Below, piece by piece: positions 43,349 to 52,643 of a stretch of 64,000 nt of DNA; the stretch's first letter is position 1, and each line of letters starts with the position of its first letter. Both the position numbers and the translations under genes were made by a program. The stretch is taken from assembly GCA_964466115.1 (NCBI GenBank), contig CAYXMH010000009.1:30588-94587 (forward strand), in the 5' to 3' direction. The notes beneath the pieces are model-generated. The model did not search any database. It saw nothing but the letters and a program-made list of their open reading frames with translations, and was not told the origin of the DNA. Source of the stretch: Pseudolysobacter sp964466115. Its GTDB lineage: Bacteria; Pseudomonadota; Gammaproteobacteria; Xanthomonadales; Rhodanobacteraceae.

Positions 43349-44176
43349 TTATCGCGCTCGCGGCTTACGGCCGGAGATGATCGGCACATGCCACACCACA
43401 TACGTGGGCGGATTTTCAACCGCCGCGATCATGGCATTAAAGTCGGCTTCCACTTCATTCAATTCACGACCGCTCGCTTGTGCAAGGCATTCAGTATACC
43501 CATCGCGCCATGCACGCAAGATTTGGCCAAACGTCGCACGCGCCACGCGCAAGGTATCCACCGTCACATAATCCATGGCAATGTGCTCGTACTTTAAGCG
43601 ATCCAGCAACGGCGGCGTGTTTCGGCCAATCCGGCTATCGCATTCGATGCTGTCGAAATACGGAACCACCGTGTCGGTCCAGAAATGGTCCGGATCGCGC
43701 GCACTGCGCGGCATATGCAGCATGCCGTAATCCTCGGACAACAAATGCACCCAACCACCGGGTTTTAGCACCCGCGTCATCTCTACCAATACGCGTTGGA
43801 AATCCGGTATCGCCTGCGACATGTGCCGGCACACGATAAGATCAAAATACGAATCGGGATAGGTTAACGCAAACGCATCGCCAAGCTCATAGCGAATGCG
43901 TTCGCTATGCGCGCCGCTGCGGTGACGTGCAATGGCGAGATTGCCCTCAAGTATATCGACCCCAATCAATTGCGCTTGCGGGTAACGATCGGCCAGACGA
44001 AGGGTAATCTCGCCGGTGCCGCACCCAAGATCCAGTATTCGAACCGGGCCCGACAGACCGTAGCGATCAAACAAGCCCTGCTCCTGCGGCCAAATCGCTT
44101 GGGCCTGGTGCGCCAGATTGCGTGTCATGGACTCATCGCCCATTTGGTGCGCTTGCGGGTTGTGTTCGGTGCTCAT
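43349..44176 (-). CDS. Class I SAM-dependent methyltransferase
   Basis: 275 residues. Motif I is VRILDLGCGTGEITLRLADRYP, motif II LIGVDI, and the post-II region RYELGDAFALTYPDSYFDLIVCRHMSQAI fits small-molecule methyltransferases. The C-terminal half has NTPPLLDRLKYEHIAMDYVTVDTLRV. It lacks the DPPY/NPPY motif of DNA amino-methyltransferases, so it is not a modification methylase. The substrate is unknown. Confidence 0.88.
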   Translation of the reverse strand: MSTEHNPQAHQMGDESMTRNLAHQAQAIWPQEQGLFDRYGLSGPVRILDLGCGTGEITLRLADRYPQAQLIGVDILEGNLAIARHRSGAHSERIRYELGDAFALTYPDSYFDLIVCRHMSQAIPDFQRVLVEMTRVLKPGGWVHLLSEDYGMLHMPRSARDPDHFWTDTVVPYFDSIECDSRIGRNTPPLLDRLKYEHIAMDYVTVDTLRVARATFGQILRAWRDGYTECLAQASGRELNEVEADFNAMIAAVENPPTYVVWHVPIISGRKPRAR

Positions 44177-44237
44177 GTTGCGTCCGGTTTTATGGGGATC
44201 GGTGTTTCCTTACCGCCGCTGCTCGCATCCTGTTTCG

Positions 44238-45314
44238 CTATTCGGTCAGTGGCGGTGGCACTTGCGCGAGAATGGCCTGCAATTGGGGTACATCGCCTGC
44301 CCGAATCCACTTCGGCATCCCCAGCTGCCACGCCAATGTTTCAGAAGAAAAGCCGCGTTTGGTTGCTAGTTGATGGATTTGCGGTAAAGCAAAAGGCCCT
44401 TGCTGCTGCCCGTCGATTGCCAAATAAAACCCATCGCCATCGATTTTGTTGGGTTGGTTGCCCGATAACGAATTCGCCATCTCCCGAGCCATAACCAATC
44501 CCGCACCCATCTCTACGCCTAGGTTGCTTAAGCCATTTCCCGCGCGTTGACTCACATTTTCTATCGCCTTTGCGGTTTTCAGTTTTAACAGCGCATCGGT
44601 ATCCACCCGATGAATGCGGCTGTATTCGGCGATTTCTTTCTTGAGGGCATCGGGCAGCGATAAATTTTCGACGAAAAACTGCGTCAGCTGCACGCCCAAG
44701 TGTTCAAGATCGGCATTGATCGCCGTCATCGATGCTTGCGACAATTCACCCAACTGCCCCGCCAACTGCTCGGCACCCACTCCCATCTGTGCTAGCACAT
44801 CGGTAAAACGAGTGACCACGGTACTGCGCAGCTGATCCCCAATCGTCTGCGTGGTAACGAGTTTAGACGTTCCCGCAAGCTCACGTATAAACCGACTGCT
44901 ATCCACCACTTTATATGCGAACGTGCCGTAAGCGCGGATCTCTAATAAACCAAATTTTGGGTCTTGCACCGTAACGCTGCTTTGCGTGCCCCAGCGCTGG
45001 TCGATAAAATTGCGCGTGCTGATGAAATACACTTCCGCCTTGAACGGGCTTTCGAATCCGTGCTTCCAGCCGAGCAAGGTGGACAATATCGGCACATTTT
45101 CGGTTTGTAAGGAATAACGGCCCGGCTTGAAGATATCCGCCAGTTGGCCGTCTTTAATAAACAGCGCTTCCTGGCCTTCACGAACGATTAATTGAGCACC
45201 GTATTTAATCGCGTTATCGTCGCGTGCAAAACGCCAGATTAGGGTGTCTTTCGAGGCATCGATCCATTCGATGATATCGACGAGCTCACCGGTGATTTTT
45301 TTCCAAAGAGACAT
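44238..45314 (-). CDS. SPFH-domain protein with C-terminal GYF_2 domain
   Basis: 358 residues. Residues about 1-230 form an SPFH/band-7-like domain of the YdjI/virion-core-protein-like type (LVDIIEWIDASKDTLIWRF, IVREGQEALFIKDGQLADIFKPGRYSL). A helical segment follows, and the C-terminal 60 residues are a GYF_2 domain (GFYLAIDGQQQGPFALPQIHQLATKRGFSSETLAWQLGMPKWIRAGDV). It probably assembles at the membrane as a scaffold. It is divergent from a zinc-ribbon membrane protein, 141 nt apart. Confidence 0.88.
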   Translation of the reverse strand: MSLWKKITGELVDIIEWIDASKDTLIWRFARDDNAIKYGAQLIVREGQEALFIKDGQLADIFKPGRYSLQTENVPILSTLLGWKHGFESPFKAEVYFISTRNFIDQRWGTQSSVTVQDPKFGLLEIRAYGTFAYKVVDSSRFIRELAGTSKLVTTQTIGDQLRSTVVTRFTDVLAQMGVGAEQLAGQLGELSQASMTAINADLEHLGVQLTQFFVENLSLPDALKKEIAEYSRIHRVDTDALLKLKTAKAIENVSQRAGNGLSNLGVEMGAGLVMAREMANSLSGNQPNKIDGDGFYLAIDGQQQGPFALPQIHQLATKRGFSSETLAWQLGMPKWIRAGDVPQLQAILAQVPPPLTE

Positions 45315-45455
45315 AGGGTTTAACTAAGCCAGCCAATTGTGATCGAATAGTAGAGCAAAATCGGGTCCCGCACGATATCGCTCGAATCACACGCCGCACC
45401 TTAAATCGTCATATTTTGTAAGTAAACAAGAAGCGCAGCGAGCTCTATTACCATC

Positions 45456-47081
45456 ATGATCAACACCCAAACACTGGCTTGCTCCAATTGCGGCAGCTCG
45501 CAATTTGCCCGCCAAGAGCGTAACGAATACCGCTGCTTGCATTGTGGCTCGGTGACCCTGGTCGAAGACGATGTTGCACAACGTTTGGAAACGATCCTAC
45601 GCCGCATGCAACAGTCCAATCCCCAGCCGCCCATCCCGGTTAAATTGACGCCACCCGCAACGGTGTTGGCGGTTCTTATGGCGATTGTGCTCACCGCCAT
45701 TTTGATACCGTTCCTCATTCAAACCCGCTACCGAACGCTGGAGATCGCGCCCTCCGGCATGATGGAAAGCAAGCCATTGGACATCGGCGATTTGCGCCCC
45801 GCACGGCACCCCAATTCCCCTGAAAACTCGATGAGTTTTCTAGTCGGGCTGGCATACAACAACACCGACCGGGTGTTGAATCCGTTTATGCTGGAAACGG
45901 CATTCTATCGCGATAAAACCCGCCTGTTTGACAACCTGGGCGATATCACCGCCCACTACCTACAACCCGGAGAGCACACACCGGTAAAAATAATGTTGCT
46001 GGATTCAAGACCGTATACCCGGTATGAAACCAAAAGCCAGGCATGGGTGGTTAACAGCGATTACAAAGGACGCGCTCACCTTAAGCTAACGAAAGGCCAA
46101 TTGGTCAAACAAAAAGGCGAATTGTCTTTTATTGGATTGGTCACCAATGAAGACACCATTACCGCCTCCAACGTGCGCTTGCACATTACCCTGTACGATC
46201 AAGGCAAAGGTATTATCGGTATCGGGTCGGCCACCCCGTATTCCGACAACCTGGCGCCCGCAGAGAAAACCACCGTAAAAGCGACCTTTGAAATGTTCGG
46301 CGATGCGCCAATCGAATCTTACGATTACCTAATCGAAAGCACAGCCGAATCCGAATCAACGCTGAGTAATAAATCCAACGCCGTCGTAACGGTTGATCAC
46401 CCAACGATTCGCAGCATCGACAGCAGCTCGGCGCTATCGGAAACGGAGTTGCTGGACGATAACTTTCATTTTTTTGACGCCACTAAACTTCATCTGACCA
46501 AACCCAGGGCGCTGAACGATGAAACGCAGCGGCGGGTTTTTTTGGCCGAACTGGTAAACGACAGCAACGATGCCATCGTCATAAACCCTGAACCTGCGAT
46601 CACCTTTTTTAACGGCCATACACAAGTCGGAAAGTTCAACAAGAAAGTCGCCTCCTATCTGTACCCGCACGAGCGCATCCCGTTGTCGTTTTCCGAGTTC
46701 GATGCCTACACCGATCTTAAAATCGCCTGGCCAAACATGAAATCCGAGGCACTACCGGGAACGCGCCCGCGCATGCAAGTCAGCATCGATCACCAAGAGG
46801 CGAAATTCGGCAGCGTTCTGGTGAATTTTTCGCAGCGTTATCAGTACAAGTACGTCGATTTTACCGGCTACCTTGAAAATCTCGGGGACAGAAATATCAA
46901 TGATGCCTTAGTGCGCATCAGCTTATACGATCGCGACGGATTGTTAACCGGGTTTGCCGAACAAGCTCTGCAATCCATGCATCTAAAACCGAAAGACCGC
47001 ATTCCGTTTGCACTGTCGGTAAAGCAGTTCGGCTCCGATTTTGTTCGTTATGAAACCGCTTATGAAGAAATAAAGCGATAA
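45456..47081 (+). CDS. Zinc-ribbon membrane protein with FxLYD-like repeats
   Basis: 541 residues. The N-terminal zinc ribbon has CSNCGS and CLHCGS (two CxxC pairs, residues 9-32). A membrane segment at about 68-90 is followed by a large outer part with four FxLYD-like beta repeats; the clearest are LHITLYDQGKGIIGIGSATP and VRISLYDRDGLLTGF. The layout, a cytosolic metal ribbon, one membrane pass and repeated beta domains outside, is known from uncharacterised proteins. Its divergent neighbour is an SPFH/GYF protein, suggesting a shared envelope role. Function unknown. Confidence 0.8.
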   Translation: MINTQTLACSNCGSSQFARQERNEYRCLHCGSVTLVEDDVAQRLETILRRMQQSNPQPPIPVKLTPPATVLAVLMAIVLTAILIPFLIQTRYRTLEIAPSGMMESKPLDIGDLRPARHPNSPENSMSFLVGLAYNNTDRVLNPFMLETAFYRDKTRLFDNLGDITAHYLQPGEHTPVKIMLLDSRPYTRYETKSQAWVVNSDYKGRAHLKLTKGQLVKQKGELSFIGLVTNEDTITASNVRLHITLYDQGKGIIGIGSATPYSDNLAPAEKTTVKATFEMFGDAPIESYDYLIESTAESESTLSNKSNAVVTVDHPTIRSIDSSSALSETELLDDNFHFFDATKLHLTKPRALNDETQRRVFLAELVNDSNDAIVINPEPAITFFNGHTQVGKFNKKVASYLYPHERIPLSFSEFDAYTDLKIAWPNMKSEALPGTRPRMQVSIDHQEAKFGSVLVNFSQRYQYKYVDFTGYLENLGDRNINDALVRISLYDRDGLLTGFAEQALQSMHLKPKDRIPFALSVKQFGSDFVRYETAYEEIKR

Positions 47082-47112
47082 CGGAGCAAACCCGCTGCAT
47101 TTTTCAGTCGAT

Positions 47113-47670
47113 TTAAACCGCTTTGGCGTGTTGCTTCACCCAAGCGACGTATCGGTCCATCCAGTTTTGCAGGAATTTCTTGCTGTCCGCGCCGATATTA
47201 CCGGCTTCATCGAACAGGCCTTCCTTTGCATGGATATACGCCTCAGGTTGAGCCAAGGTAAAAACATCCAAATAGGACAGCACATTGCGTAAATGCTGCT
47301 GCGCCATCGCGGTGCCGGCGGCACCCACCGATACGCCAAGCACTCCGGCCGGTTTCCCGGCCCAAGCGTTCTGCCCATAAGGGCGCGATGCATGGTCAAG
47401 CGCATTCTTAAGAACACCGGGCATTGAACGGTTGTACTCCGGTGTGACGAACAGCAACCCCTGCGCCGATGTAACAGCGGCTTTCAGGCGTTTGACCGAT
47501 TCAGCAGGATTTGCATCATCGTCTTGGTTGTACAGCGGTAAATCGCCAATCGACACCTGCTTAAACGAAAACTCCGCTGGCGCCAATTTCGCAATCGCAT
47601 TCGCCATCTTTCGATTGAACGAATCCTTGCGCAGACTGCCGACCACCACGGCGATTTGATATTTGCTCAT
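47113..47670 (-). CDS. NAD(P)H-dependent FMN reductase family flavoprotein
   Basis: 185 residues, flavodoxin-like fold. The N-terminal VVVGSLRKDSFNRKMANAI binds the FMN phosphate; LLFVTPEYNRSMPGVLKNALDHASRP and GKPAGVLGVSVGAAGTAMAQQHLRNVL are typical of chromate/azo reductase type NADPH:FMN reductases. I chose ATG 47670 with ribosome site GGGAG 6 nt upstream, rather than an ATG 30 nt earlier. Likely a cytosolic quinone or flavin reductase; the true substrate is uncertain. Confidence 0.93.
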   Translation of the reverse strand: MSKYQIAVVVGSLRKDSFNRKMANAIAKLAPAEFSFKQVSIGDLPLYNQDDDANPAESVKRLKAAVTSAQGLLFVTPEYNRSMPGVLKNALDHASRPYGQNAWAGKPAGVLGVSVGAAGTAMAQQHLRNVLSYLDVFTLAQPEAYIHAKEGLFDEAGNIGADSKKFLQNWMDRYVAWVKQHAKAV

Positions 47671-48049
47671 GCTGAACTCCCAATAGACACCGGCGTGCAT
47701 GCTCGCACATTTCGATCAGGGATGTGAATTCGCACTCTGCGCATTCCTCTTCCTGCACTAGCTTGGCGAATAAGCCCTGCGATTTGCTGCTATACCGAAC
47801 GAATGTCGATGTGCGGACACGCTCCTATCGCCCACTAACCGGCTTTGCATCGTGCAATGAGCAAAGCCGCCAGTGCAACTTGCAATCTGCCAATAAGGCG
47901 CTCGTGAATCAATGCGAGTTATTCCACGGTTTTTTTCGCATTTCTATATTGGCACAGCTTCTGCAAGGCTACCTCGCGCCAATTTTTCTTGAGTTGAGTA
48001 AGCCTTGGAATATCGAAATGAAAATATGCGCGAAAAGAGGGGACACGCC
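47671..48049. other. 379-bp intergenic region
   Basis: Divergent spacer between the FMN reductase gene and a small hypothetical gene. A 111-codon frame on the plus strand (47724-48059) has no ribosome site, an atypical Cys/Ser/Arg composition and overlaps the next gene, so I do not call it. No clear operator or RNA is seen. Confidence 0.4.
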
Positions 48050-48313
48050 ATGCCATTGAACTCGTTACGTTCGACCCTATTCGTCATTCGCGTTGCAGGA
48101 TCACGAAATCGGACCAACCGGCCCGCGGTCGATGCCCTAACTGAATTGTGCGAGCTATTGAACACCACGGATATCAACGTGGAAAAAGAGGACGCGAACT
48201 CGGCGGTCCTTAATGCCCCCTATATGGCGCCGGATTACATCCAAAAGTTGGAATGGATGTTCAGAAATGTCATTCGCAAAAAAAATCTGGGGATTGATTT
48301 TCTGGTCTGTTAG
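48050..48313 (+). CDS. Small hypothetical protein
   Basis: 87 residues from ATG 48050, preceded by a purine-rich gagggg site. The N-terminus has a beta strand and basic turn (STLFVIRVAGSRNRTNRPAV), then two helices and a C-terminal strand (KNLGIDFLVC). The N-terminal strand and AVDALTELCE helix recall a KaiB/thioredoxin-like arrangement, but the similarity is weak and I make no functional call. It appears monocistronic. Confidence 0.5.
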   Translation: MPLNSLRSTLFVIRVAGSRNRTNRPAVDALTELCELLNTTDINVEKEDANSAVLNAPYMAPDYIQKLEWMFRNVIRKKNLGIDFLVC

Positions 48314-48393
48314 TTTTTCTTAAAGACCATGGCTTGAAAAAAAATACAGTGAGCGCATAGTGGTTGAACCACGTTAGGGGTTTAGGACGCACC

Positions 48394-48660
48394 ATGGCTA
48401 CGGGCTGGGCAAACGACAACGCCGTACAGGATCAGATCGACGCCACCATTAGCGACGCGATCAAACGCGCACGTAGTCAGGCGCCGAAAGGCCCGAGCCT
48501 GCTCCACTGCGAAACCTGCCACACCAAGATTCCCGCGGCGCGACGCAAAGCCGTGCCAGGCGTACACTTGTGCGTGGCCTGCCAAACCGAAAGGGACAAC
48601 GAACGGGCCGGCTTCAGCGGTTACAATCGACGCGGCAGCAAAGACAGCCAATTGCGCTGA
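48394..48660 (+). CDS. DksA/TraR-type C4 zinc-finger protein
   Basis: 88 residues from ATG 48394 (MATGWANDNAVQDQ). An N-terminal helix is followed by the C4 zinc finger HCETCHTKIPAARRKAVPG...LCVACQTERD. This is the short TraR/YbiI-like form without the long DksA coiled coil. Such proteins may bind the RNA polymerase secondary channel. An upstream in-frame ATG at 48364 is less likely to be the start. Confidence 0.9.
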   Translation: MATGWANDNAVQDQIDATISDAIKRARSQAPKGPSLLHCETCHTKIPAARRKAVPGVHLCVACQTERDNERAGFSGYNRRGSKDSQLR

Positions 48661-48807
48661 GGAATTGCGCAGATTCTCAGCATTAGTCAGTACGATGCTG
48701 CGCATATCGAAATGATTCGTGTTGAAAAAACGCCAACCCACGCAAATGCTCCATCGATTCAATACCTATGACTCAAAGCGTGCGAAGCCGCGGCATGGAA
48801 CACCTGG

Positions 48808-49446
48808 ATGACTGACGCGCAAAGCGCAAAGCCTTCGTTCCGCGCCGCACCTCGCTCCACGCCTCTTTTCGCGGGAAAGACAGTGCCGCGCTCGTTTTAC
48901 CGTCGTGATTCGGCAACGGTCGCCCCCGAACTGCTCAACAAAGTGTTGCTGGGAATGGATGGGCGCGCCGGGCGCATCGTCGAGGTTGAAGCGTACGGCG
49001 GAGCCTTGGACCCGGCCGCGCACAGCTACCGTGGCCAAACACCAAGAAACGCGGTGATGTTCGGCCAAGCCGGCCGAATGTACGTGTATTTCACCTACGG
49101 TATGCATTGGTGCTGCAACGCGGTGTGCGGCGAAGGCGACGGGCTCGCGGTGCTGATTCGGGCACTGGAACCATTAACCGGGTTACCGCAAATGCGCAGC
49201 GCTCGCCCGCGCGTGCGTAACGATCGAGACCTGTGCAACGGACCGGCAAAGTTGACTCAAGCGCTTGGCATTACCGGAACGCACAACGGCATTGATCTGG
49301 TTAGTGGGCGTGATGGCTTCACGATTCTCGACGACGGGGTTGCCCCACCGTCAAGCCCGGTATGTTCGGTACGCATCGGAATCAGCAAGGCGGCCGACAT
49401 TCCGTGGCGCTGGTATGTTCCTGGGAACGTAAATGTGTCGCGTTGA
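48808..49446 (+). CDS. mpg: DNA-3-methyladenine glycosylase (AAG/MPG family)
   Basis: 212 residues. RIVEVEAYGGALDPAAHSYRGQTPRNAVMFG contains the catalytic Glu and conserved histidine. GRMYVYFTYGMHWCCNAV, AVLIRALEPL, NGPAKLTQALGI and RIGISKAADIPWRWYV complete the family. It removes alkylated purines such as 3-methyladenine. It appears monocistronic. Confidence 0.96.
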   Translation: MTDAQSAKPSFRAAPRSTPLFAGKTVPRSFYRRDSATVAPELLNKVLLGMDGRAGRIVEVEAYGGALDPAAHSYRGQTPRNAVMFGQAGRMYVYFTYGMHWCCNAVCGEGDGLAVLIRALEPLTGLPQMRSARPRVRNDRDLCNGPAKLTQALGITGTHNGIDLVSGRDGFTILDDGVAPPSSPVCSVRIGISKAADIPWRWYVPGNVNVSR

Positions 49447-49625
49447 CGGTAATATCGATTGTGAATTTACGCCAATGTCCAGCAACTCCAATGGTGCCGC
49501 GCAGCTCAATTTATTGATCTGATAAATCCGTCCCGCTTTCTGTTAAAAAATGTTACGTCCCATAGAAATGCCGAGCACCGCTGTAGACTCGATCAGCGAA
49601 AACCTCCGGCCATCGGTGCAGTGCT

Positions 49626-52046
49626 ATGACGTCCAAAGCGATACATTGTCTACACGTTCATGCTTTGGGCATTCTTATTCTCGGCGGCCTTCTGGCAGCT
49701 AGCGTACCTTCCCTTGCAAAAGAAAACGACCCCAATTGCGCCAAGGATCCCGCCAGTTGCATCGATGGCGGCGCGGATGCAAATTCGATCAAGGCGCCGC
49801 AAATCTACATTGTGGTGTTTTCACAGCCCGGCGCCATGCATTACCAAGGCGATATCCTCGGCTTGGCCGCCGCCATTCCCGAGACGCTCGGCAAAAATGG
49901 CGCCAAGCACTACGACATCAACGCGCCGCAAGTAATCGCGTATCGAAAATATTTGGCGCAGCTTAAGGAGAAGCAGCTCGATGGCATCGCGAACAAAATC
50001 GGCCATGCGCCCAAAATCCATCATGCCTATGATCTGATTTTTTTTGGGTTGGCTCTTGAGTTGACCGCGAACGAAGCATCGCTGATTCGCGCGCTGCCCA
50101 ATATCGCCGACATCCGCGCCGAGCGCATCTACCCGTTGGGCACATTCCGCAGCCCCGGTTTTATGGGAGCCGAGGACATTTGGCACGGCATCAGCGTTCC
50201 GTTCTATGAACCGATTTTGCCGGGTGCCGGCGTGACCATCGCTGTCATCGACAGTGGCTACAATTCCTCCCACCCCTCGTTTGCCGACACCTCGTGCCAT
50301 TTTCCACCGCACAAGGTATTGAGCGCAGTCGACTGCACACGCGACACCGGCAGCGATCTTGCTTGCCTGGACATCGCACACGGAGGTAATCCTGAAGACA
50401 CCAACGGCCATGGCACGCACACCGCCAGCACCGCGGGCGGCAACGCCCTCCCCGGCGGCGGCGCTTTGCCGGCACCGGTCATACCCGCCGGCTATCCCTA
50501 TATTTCAGGAATTGCCCCTTGCGCCAATTTGCGCATCTATAAAGCCTGCGATGGCGACGGGCGCGGCAGCGGCTGCACGGCAACCGATATCATGGCCGCT
50601 CAGCAGCAAGCGCTCGCCGATGGCGTCAATGTCATCAGCTATTCCGGCGGCGGCGGTGAAATGGGTGAATCCTGGTCGGGCTCGGATATCGACTCCGGCT
50701 TTTTGGACGCGGTTCGCGTCGGAATAACCGTGGCGACCGGCGCCGGCAACACCGGTTACGGCACACCGATGTGGCATCGCGCGCCGTGGGTGTTGACCGC
50801 GGCGGCATCGAGCAGCGATTCGCCGTCGGTGCACGTCGCCTCGGGAACTTTGAGCGCAACCGGGCCCGGCGCGCCTCCGCTTAACACGACAAACTTGGTC
50901 TTATTTCCAAATTTGGATAAACGTTCACAAATAACTTCTGGCGCCTATGCGCTATCCTACTACCCCGGCAATGCGCAAGGTTGCAGCGGCGGCGGTGGTT
51001 TTCCGGCTGGCTATTTTTCCGATGCACTGGCGCTGATCGCCCGCGGAGGCTGCTCGTTTCAGGAAAAGGCAACCAACGCGGCAACGGCCGGCGCCCGCGC
51101 GGTCGTGCTTTACAACACCAGCGACAATTTCCTACTGCACGCGGCAGTGGATGAAGCCTCCATTCCGATGAACGCCATTACCCTAAGCGACGGTAACGCG
51201 TTGGTTTCGTATTTGTCATCGCACGGCAATCGCATTGCAATCACCGTATCCGGCTCGCCCGGCGGCGTACAGGGCGATGTCTTGGCCGATTTCAGTTTGC
51301 GCGGCCCGAACACCAGTTTTGACGTTACTAAGCCCGACATCAGCGCACCCGGTATTAATGTGTACGCGGCGATGTCCCGAACCAGCGATGCAACGCCGCC
51401 CCACCCCGCCAGCTTCGGCTATCTCGACGGCACCTCGGTGGCCACACCACACACCGCCGGTGCCATGGCGCTGGTGCTTAGTGTGCATCCCGATTGGTCC
51501 CCGGCCGAAGTGATGTCGGCGCTGCGCATGACCGCGGTCCACAACGGCACTAAAGAAGATGGCCGAACGCCGTGGACCCCGGACGACGTGGGCAACGGCC
51601 GGGTCGATTTGTCCAAGGCCGCAATGGCCGGTTTGGTCATGCACGAAACCTACGCGAATTTCGGCGCCGCCAATCCGGATCTGGGTGGCGATCCGAAAAC
51701 CTTGAATCTACCGGCGCTGCGCAATACCAACTGCGTAACCAGCTGCCGCTTCACGCGCACCGTGCGCAACACACTCAACTATCCCGCCACATGGGCCGTT
51801 TCCACCAGCAGTATTCCCGGTGTGGCCACTTTGGCCGTAAGCCCAACAACGTTTACGATCGCGCCACAAGGATTGCCCGGCGACACGCAAATCCTAACCA
51901 TTACCGCAACGGCCGATCCGTTGCTGACGAGCTTAAGTCCGTTGGGGTTTAGCTCGATTCTCCTGCACAGTGATACGTCCGACTGGCATGGAAACAATCC
52001 TCCGGATGAACACATCACCGTGGCAGTGCAAGCGGCGGCGCACTAA
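49626..52046 (+). CDS. Exported subtilisin-like serine protease (S8) with PA domain
   Basis: 806 residues. Signal peptide 1-31 (to SLA-KEND), I9-like propeptide (about 55-172), catalytic domain with Asp209 (VIDSGYNSSHP), His262 (GHGTHTAS), Asn375 (GAGNTG) and Ser604 (DGTSVATPH), a PA domain between Asn and Ser (about 440-540), and a C-terminal beta domain (about 680-800, Fn3-like). It lacks the WY modules of the larger protease at 6-10 kb but shares its domain order. Cysteines in the mature part fit an exported enzyme. It precedes the HTH/rhs region by about 220 nt. Confidence 0.92.
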   Translation: MTSKAIHCLHVHALGILILGGLLAASVPSLAKENDPNCAKDPASCIDGGADANSIKAPQIYIVVFSQPGAMHYQGDILGLAAAIPETLGKNGAKHYDINAPQVIAYRKYLAQLKEKQLDGIANKIGHAPKIHHAYDLIFFGLALELTANEASLIRALPNIADIRAERIYPLGTFRSPGFMGAEDIWHGISVPFYEPILPGAGVTIAVIDSGYNSSHPSFADTSCHFPPHKVLSAVDCTRDTGSDLACLDIAHGGNPEDTNGHGTHTASTAGGNALPGGGALPAPVIPAGYPYISGIAPCANLRIYKACDGDGRGSGCTATDIMAAQQQALADGVNVISYSGGGGEMGESWSGSDIDSGFLDAVRVGITVATGAGNTGYGTPMWHRAPWVLTAAASSSDSPSVHVASGTLSATGPGAPPLNTTNLVLFPNLDKRSQITSGAYALSYYPGNAQGCSGGGGFPAGYFSDALALIARGGCSFQEKATNAATAGARAVVLYNTSDNFLLHAAVDEASIPMNAITLSDGNALVSYLSSHGNRIAITVSGSPGGVQGDVLADFSLRGPNTSFDVTKPDISAPGINVYAAMSRTSDATPPHPASFGYLDGTSVATPHTAGAMALVLSVHPDWSPAEVMSALRMTAVHNGTKEDGRTPWTPDDVGNGRVDLSKAAMAGLVMHETYANFGAANPDLGGDPKTLNLPALRNTNCVTSCRFTRTVRNTLNYPATWAVSTSSIPGVATLAVSPTTFTIAPQGLPGDTQILTITATADPLLTSLSPLGFSSILLHSDTSDWHGNNPPDEHITVAVQAAAH

Positions 52047-52270
52047 GTGGAATTAAGTTCGAATGGATTTGCATAAAGGCGCATCCATTCCTGCTCGTGC
52101 CGCATCCGTTCAATTATTTTCAAATCCGTCGGTGCAGGGCGTTACGGGCAGTATGCTGCTCTCTGCAGCCATAACCTTATCCGTAAAGGTATAAATCAGG
52201 CTACGCCCGCCGGCAATGCGCATGAATGTGGCGTTTTATAGCAGCGGTTATACTTAGGATCAGATACCGG

Positions 52271-52540
52271 CTATTTGGGGCTCACACGCAAGCGACCAGA
52301 TGTCTTCCTATTGTCGACCTCCGCAAGATGCCGCGCCTCCAAAAACAAAGCATCCAAGCTAATATTTAACGCAGCGACGATCCTTTGAAGAGACCGAACG
52401 GAAGGATTACGACGGTTGCGCTCAATCCCTGAGATATAAGTGCGGTCCAACTCCGCGCGATGGGCGAGCTCTTCTTGACTGATACCGTTCTTTTCGCGCA
52501 GCGCGCGCAAGGCTGAGCCCACATGATTAGAGATATCCAT
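52271..52540 (-). CDS. Controller (C) protein-like XRE transcription regulator
   Basis: 89 residues from ATG 52540. The HTH (about residues 8-65) reads GSALRALREKNGISQEELAHRAE then LDRTYISGIERNRRN and SLQRIVAALNIS. The recognition helix DRTYISGIERN is, as I remember it, the one of restriction-modification controller proteins such as C.Esp1396I. A 35-bp C-box-like operator lies 18 nt upstream. The short gap with no ribosome site and a TACAAC box 7 nt before the ATG suggest a leaderless transcript, common for C genes. A GTG at 52591 in the same frame lies inside the operator and is rejected as start. The C-terminal tail (DNRKTSGRLRVSPK) is longer than in typical C proteins. There is no restriction or modification gene in the window; the divergent neighbour is an Rhs toxin gene. 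Confidence 0.85.
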   Translation of the reverse strand: MDISNHVGSALRALREKNGISQEELAHRAELDRTYISGIERNRRNPSVRSLQRIVAALNISLDALFLEARHLAEVDNRKTSGRLRVSPK

Positions 52541-52558
52541 GTGGGGAGTTGTAAAGTG

Positions 52559-52593
52559 AGGTGGACTATATGGACACGGACTATAAGTCACAT
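52559..52593. promoter_or_regulatory. C-box operator (35 bp) of C.Esp1396I type
   Basis: Read on the minus strand, the site runs ATGTGACTTATAGTCCGTGT and then CCATATAGTCCACCT. The first 20 bases and the ATAGTC of the second box match the C.Esp1396I-type operator as I recall it; differences are in the spacer and distal end. Two GGACTATA boxes on the plus strand lie at 52563-52570 and 52578-52585. The position between the C gene and the rhs gene suits a bidirectional switch. The identification rests on recalled literature, not on a search. Confidence 0.8.
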
Positions 52594-52598
52594 ATAAA
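52571..52598 (+). promoter_or_regulatory. Candidate rhs promoter overlapping the C-box
   Basis: TGGACA (52571-52576), 16-nt spacer, TATAAA (52593-52598), pointing into the rhs gene 46 nt downstream. The -35 and spacer lie entirely in the operator, so bound C protein should occlude RNA polymerase. Inferred from sequence only. Confidence 0.6.
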
Positions 52599-52643
52599 AT
52601 CGGATCGAAGTAAACGACAATAAAAGCAAAAGTGGGGAAAGTT

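Noticed and set aside
43349..44176. Methyltransferase gene as the missing modification partner of the C protein
   Set aside because: It lacks the DPPY-type or cytosine-C5 motifs of DNA methyltransferases, lies 8 kb away, and looks like a small-molecule methyltransferase.
47724..48059. 111-codon plus-strand frame before the small hypothetical gene
   Set aside because: No ribosome site, odd composition, and it overlaps the better supported start at 48050.
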